Both the position numbers and the translations under genes were made by a program. Below the pieces are notes generated by a model. The model saw only the letters and a program-made list of their open reading frames with translations. It did not search any database and had not been told where the DNA came from. Shown here one piece after another: positions 60,660 through 64,000 of a DNA stretch of 64,000 nt. The stretch's first letter is position 1; each line of letters begins with the position of its first letter. This DNA comes from Agaricus subrufescens (taxonomy: Eukaryota; Basidiomycota; Agaricomycetes; Agaricales; Agaricaceae): NCBI GenBank assembly GCA_029945375.1, contig CM057057.1, positions 4,030,001-4,094,000 of the forward strand, read 5' to 3'.

Positions 60660-62671
60660 ATGTCATTCGTACGCCTCAGTATCTTCCCTTTGTTCTTGTC
60701 TGGTGTCGCTCTGGTGCTCTTCGCTCGTTTCCTGTACAACTTGGTGATATCGCGACGCCTCCTCAGCCGTCTCCCTGGACCTAGAGCGCCGTCCCTGCTC
60801 TGGGGTGAAGAGTGGAAACTTTACAGTAGTACTCCTGGTCAACCTTATGCTTTCTGGCACAAACAGTACGGCTCAGTCGTCAAATTCCGAGGCGCCTTTG
60901 GCGTAAGTGTACCCGTTATTTGAACTTACTGTAATCCTCATTGTTCCCAGCACCAAGTTGTCTCTATCACAGATCATAGGGCCATATCTTTCATACTCAA
61001 TGAAAACGCCTATCTGTTCCCAAAGGCGAAAGGCGTTCGTGCATGGTTCAAGGCAACACTCGGTGAAGGCATCCTTTGGGTAGAAGGTAGGTGATACCAC
61101 GCCTCACCTTTGGTTTGTTAACCGAAACTGATTTAGGTAAAGATGCACACGAACGTCAGAGACGTTTGCTAGCCCCTGCACTTAGGTACACTCAAACTAA
61201 TAGTGTTTCGCCACTAGCCTGATACAGATTCTTGTAGTCCACAAGCTGTCCGTTCTTTAGCCCCAGTCTTATTCGAAACTTCAGCCAAGTTGGTGTCACA
61301 ATGGACGAGAATTCTAGATCGTCAGCATGCAGATATGGTTGAGATAGACATCACCAACTGGGCTGGGCGTTTTGCGTGAGTGCTTCGCTGGTCATCATCT
61401 TTTCGGTTCGTTCACATAGAGTTGCATAGGCTCGATGCCATCGGTCGTGCTGCTTTCACTTATGATTTTGATTTTCTCTCTCATGAAGAGCTACAAGCAA
61501 ACTCACTGGCCGAAGTACTCGATGGTCTTACCAACAACGAGAATAGTCAATCGTCATTCTATATGCGGGCCCTGTTTTGGCTTTTCCCTACCATACTCAA
61601 TATTGGAAAGAAGGGTGAGATGATAAGGCGAACAAAGCAGGAGCTTGGAACTATTGGATCGAGGATGTGGCATGACGCGAAAGCTGTTGGCGACCATGAG
61701 GGTCGTACCATGATGGCTTTTATGCGTAAGTCGAAACTACAGTGGCTTGCAATCAATTGTTAACTCCTGGTAAATAGTGAAAGCAGACGCAGCGGCAGCT
61801 ACACCTGCCGGTAAAGGCGACGTAATTGCTCAAATGCGCACAGTTATATCCGCTGGGTATGAAACTGTTTCTGCTGTTGTCGCGGTAAGTCGAGATCGAA
61901 TACTTCTTGTGCACGGTAACGAATACATCTCAAGTGGATGCTCTACGAACTTGCTCGCCATCCTCAAATCCAACATGATATACGGGAGGAAATTCAACAA
62001 GTACAATGTCATTCTATCGATGTCATCAATGATAAGTGCCCTCTTCTAGAGAGTGCCCTCAAAGAGACACTCCGTCTCCATCCTGCCATTTTGGAGAACC
62101 ACCACGAGGTATGATCTTCATCCCAACCGGGTCCCCGAATATTGCCCTGACCAAATCTACCTAGGCGTCAGAGACCGTTGATATACCACTCGATGAACCA
62201 GTACCTGGCACCAAAGATACCCAAATTACTATACCTAAAGGCACGCTCCTCGTGATACCCCTCAACATTGTTCATCGTGATTTCGAAGTATGGGGTCCCG
62301 ATGCCGACGTATTCCGTCCAGAACGCTGGTTGGAACGGAAAAAGAGTCAATTACGCCACAAACACGAACTTTTAACCTTCAGCGAAGGGTGAGACACTAG
62401 CCGCTTAGTATTAGCCCACTTAATTAACCGTGGCGTACAGACCTCGTGCATGCATAGGCAAAGCTTTCGCTATGGCTGAGATCAAGGTGAGCTCATGACT
62501 TAGACTTAACCCCGGGAGATTAATCACACTCAGATTTTAATGGTCACCCTTCTCCAACACTTTTCGTTTACTTGCGAGCATGAGATTGAACCCTTCCAAA
62601 GCTTCGTAATCCGCCCACGCATCAAAGGTCAAAGCGCCAGCTCCCTGCCCCTGATTGTTCACAGACTATGA
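60660..62671 (+). CDS. Cytochrome P450 monooxygenase, family not assigned
   Basis: Membrane-anchored heme monooxygenase. Exons 60660-60902, 60951-61086, 61137-61185, 61238-61375, 61430-61725, 61778-61884, 61935-62108, 62165-62388, 62441-62486, 62534-62671; 516 aa. N-terminal anchor helix LFLSGVALVLFARFLYNLV, then RLPGPRAPSLLWG. The I-helix motif is AGYETVS (AGxxT type), the K-helix ESALKETLRLHPA (ExxR), then FRPERW, and heme loop FSEGPRACIGKAFA with the ligand Cys. All key residues are present, so it should be active. Fungal class, substrate unknown; it could act on xenobiotics, fatty acids or terpenes. It converges on ERG5, another P450, but they are not close relatives by motif. Confidence 0.93.
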
Positions 62672-62868
62672 TTTGAGATAGATTATTTCGTATTGTCCAG
62701 CATTTAACTCTACTTGTTATGGACACCTCTTCCCCAATTAAATATATACAAATTTAGGCATGAACACATGAACGAAACAGCGCAGGTATCTCTCCACAAC
62801 CAAAAAAAACAATTAAAAAGACCATACGAATATAACCTGAAATAATGAACCCGCTACCTCCTTCCGAC

Positions 62869-64000
62869 TCATGCCTGCCCACGAGGAGACAATTTCAGGC
62901 GGCAACCATCCTTAGGGAAGAGAGTTGCGATAATTCTGGGCAAGAGATAATAAGGACTTGATTGAGCCAAATGAAATATTTAGTTACTTACTCGACTTTA
63001 CTGCTCAATGGTGTAATTTCGTGCTCAAAGTCCATCAGAACAGCGGCATTGGCCAACATGAGGGCAATGCTCATCTGAGCATACTCCAGTCCAATACATT
63101 TGTGAGGACCACTGCCGAAAACAAGGTAATTTTGAGCATTAGATTTGGCTGAGCCTTTCGAATCAAGCCAACGTTCAGGATAGAATTTATCCGGTTGGGG
63201 GTAGACTTCGGGATCGTGGAGAGAGTTGTAAAAAGAGGGGATGACCATACTACCAGCAGGGACAGTATAATTTTCATTAATCGGGAAAGCCTTCTTGCAC
63301 CTATACGGAACCTGTCGAAAAGGAAACATGATTACTATAAAGAGACAGCTGGCGTTTATCGGGACACACCATCGTGACCGGGGGTTTGACACGCAGGCTC
63401 TCTTTCACTACAGCTTGAAGATAAACCATTTCGTCCAACATCTCAAGCGTCATTGGTGCTTGGTAATTGCCCATCCGAACACGGTCTTGCTCTTGCCTGA
63501 CCTTCTCGAGGATATCCGGGTGATCGGCCAGATGCTGGAAGCCATAAATAACACCACTACTCATGGCATCTTGAGAAGCGAATAGAAAAGAGAAGACGAC
63601 TTGAGCCATCTCATAATTGCTGAAATCCTTCCTTCCCTTGTATCCTGGTTCTGCCATGATCGAAACCCATTCGTCCATCATGCACTCAGGCGCGCCACCG
63701 TCAGCCATAGCGAGTTTACTCTTGGATGCGGCGAGCTCCAGCCAGTGCATAACAAATTTGCGCGCCTGTATAGCCTTATATACCTTGGTTCCGGGAAGAG
63801 GGAGAGGGAAATTGACGAGCTCAAGGGACTGAGTAATAAGCCAGTACTTGTCGTTAATTTCATCCACAGCAGTCTCTGGAATGTGGTATCCACAGAAAAC
63901 CCGGAGCGACGTCTCCATGTTGGCTTGACGGGCCGTCATCATAATTGGCTTTGCTGAGGGGTCGGCGGCAGCCGAGTTGAGCCATTGAGTAAAGTGCTTA
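62869..64000 (-). CDS. ERG5: Sterol C-22 desaturase (CYP61), C-terminal part, gene starts beyond right edge
   Basis: P450 that makes the C22-23 double bond in ergosterol synthesis, in the ER. Exons in view: 63370-64000 (open at the edge), 62992-63311 and 62869-62935 (introns 58 and 56 bp). Visible markers: TARQANMETSLRVFCGYHIP, the I-helix FSFLFASQDAMSS typical of CYP61 in place of AGxET, KESLRVKPP (ExxR), FYPERWLDS, and heme loop FGSGPHKCIGLEYA. The last exon, EIIATLFPKDGCRLKLSPRG across the splice, matches the family ending. The start codon and N-terminal third lie outside the window. Confidence 0.95.

Overview
The window is nuclear DNA of a filamentous basidiomycete, most likely an Agaricomycete. 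Coding regions are dense on both strands and cut by many introns of about 48-60 bp with GT..AG ends and CTAAC/CTGAC-like branch sites. Family content fits: fungal dynein, VAC8, PHO85, ERG5, a group X-type hybrid histidine kinase, and a basidiomycete-style GH16 glucanase. I see no rRNA or tRNA gene, transposon, CRISPR array or prophage. I rebuilt gene models by hand from frame continuity, splice sites and family motifs. For most genes the exon lengths sum to an exact multiple of three, which is a good internal check.

Layout. 1-5954 (+) is the 3' two fifths of cytoplasmic dynein heavy chain, tail to tail with homoserine kinase THR1 (-). 7596-9818 (-) is a nuclear-looking Q/A-rich orphan, divergent from mitoribosomal protein mL43 (+). 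10946-14448 (+) is a Ser-rich orphan, followed by a 1.2 kb gene-free stretch and another orphan at 15662-17436 (-). 17736-19881 (-) is a 13-exon MFS transporter, divergent from an FPG-type DNA glycosylase (20214-21794, +). UTP5 (-) follows and shares a 206 bp promoter region with a PHO85 kinase (+). 26459-36387 (-) is one very large hybrid histidine kinase. Then come SUB2 (-), the mitochondrial dicarboxylate carrier DIC1 (+), ROK1 (+), tRNA nucleotidyltransferase CCA1 (-), VAC8 (+), a secreted GH16 (+), a BAG-domain cochaperone (+), a GYF-domain protein (-), an SLC33A1-type acetyl-CoA transporter (-), a cytochrome P450 (+), and the 3' part of ERG5 (-), which runs off the right edge.

The genes are mostly core cell biology: transport and trafficking (dynein, VAC8, GYF), RNA work (SUB2, UTP5, ROK1, CCA1, mL43), metabolism (THR1, DIC1, ERG5, acetyl-CoA transporter) and signalling (PHO85, hybrid histidine kinase). 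They do not form a metabolic cluster. I found no convincing new multi-gene system. The points most worth a second look are the apparently dead kinase domain on the histidine kinase, the single 365 bp intron of SUB2 with an immediate in-frame stop, the stacked in-frame start codons of CCA1, the heat-shock-like promoter of the BAG gene, and several very small exons (8-23 nt).
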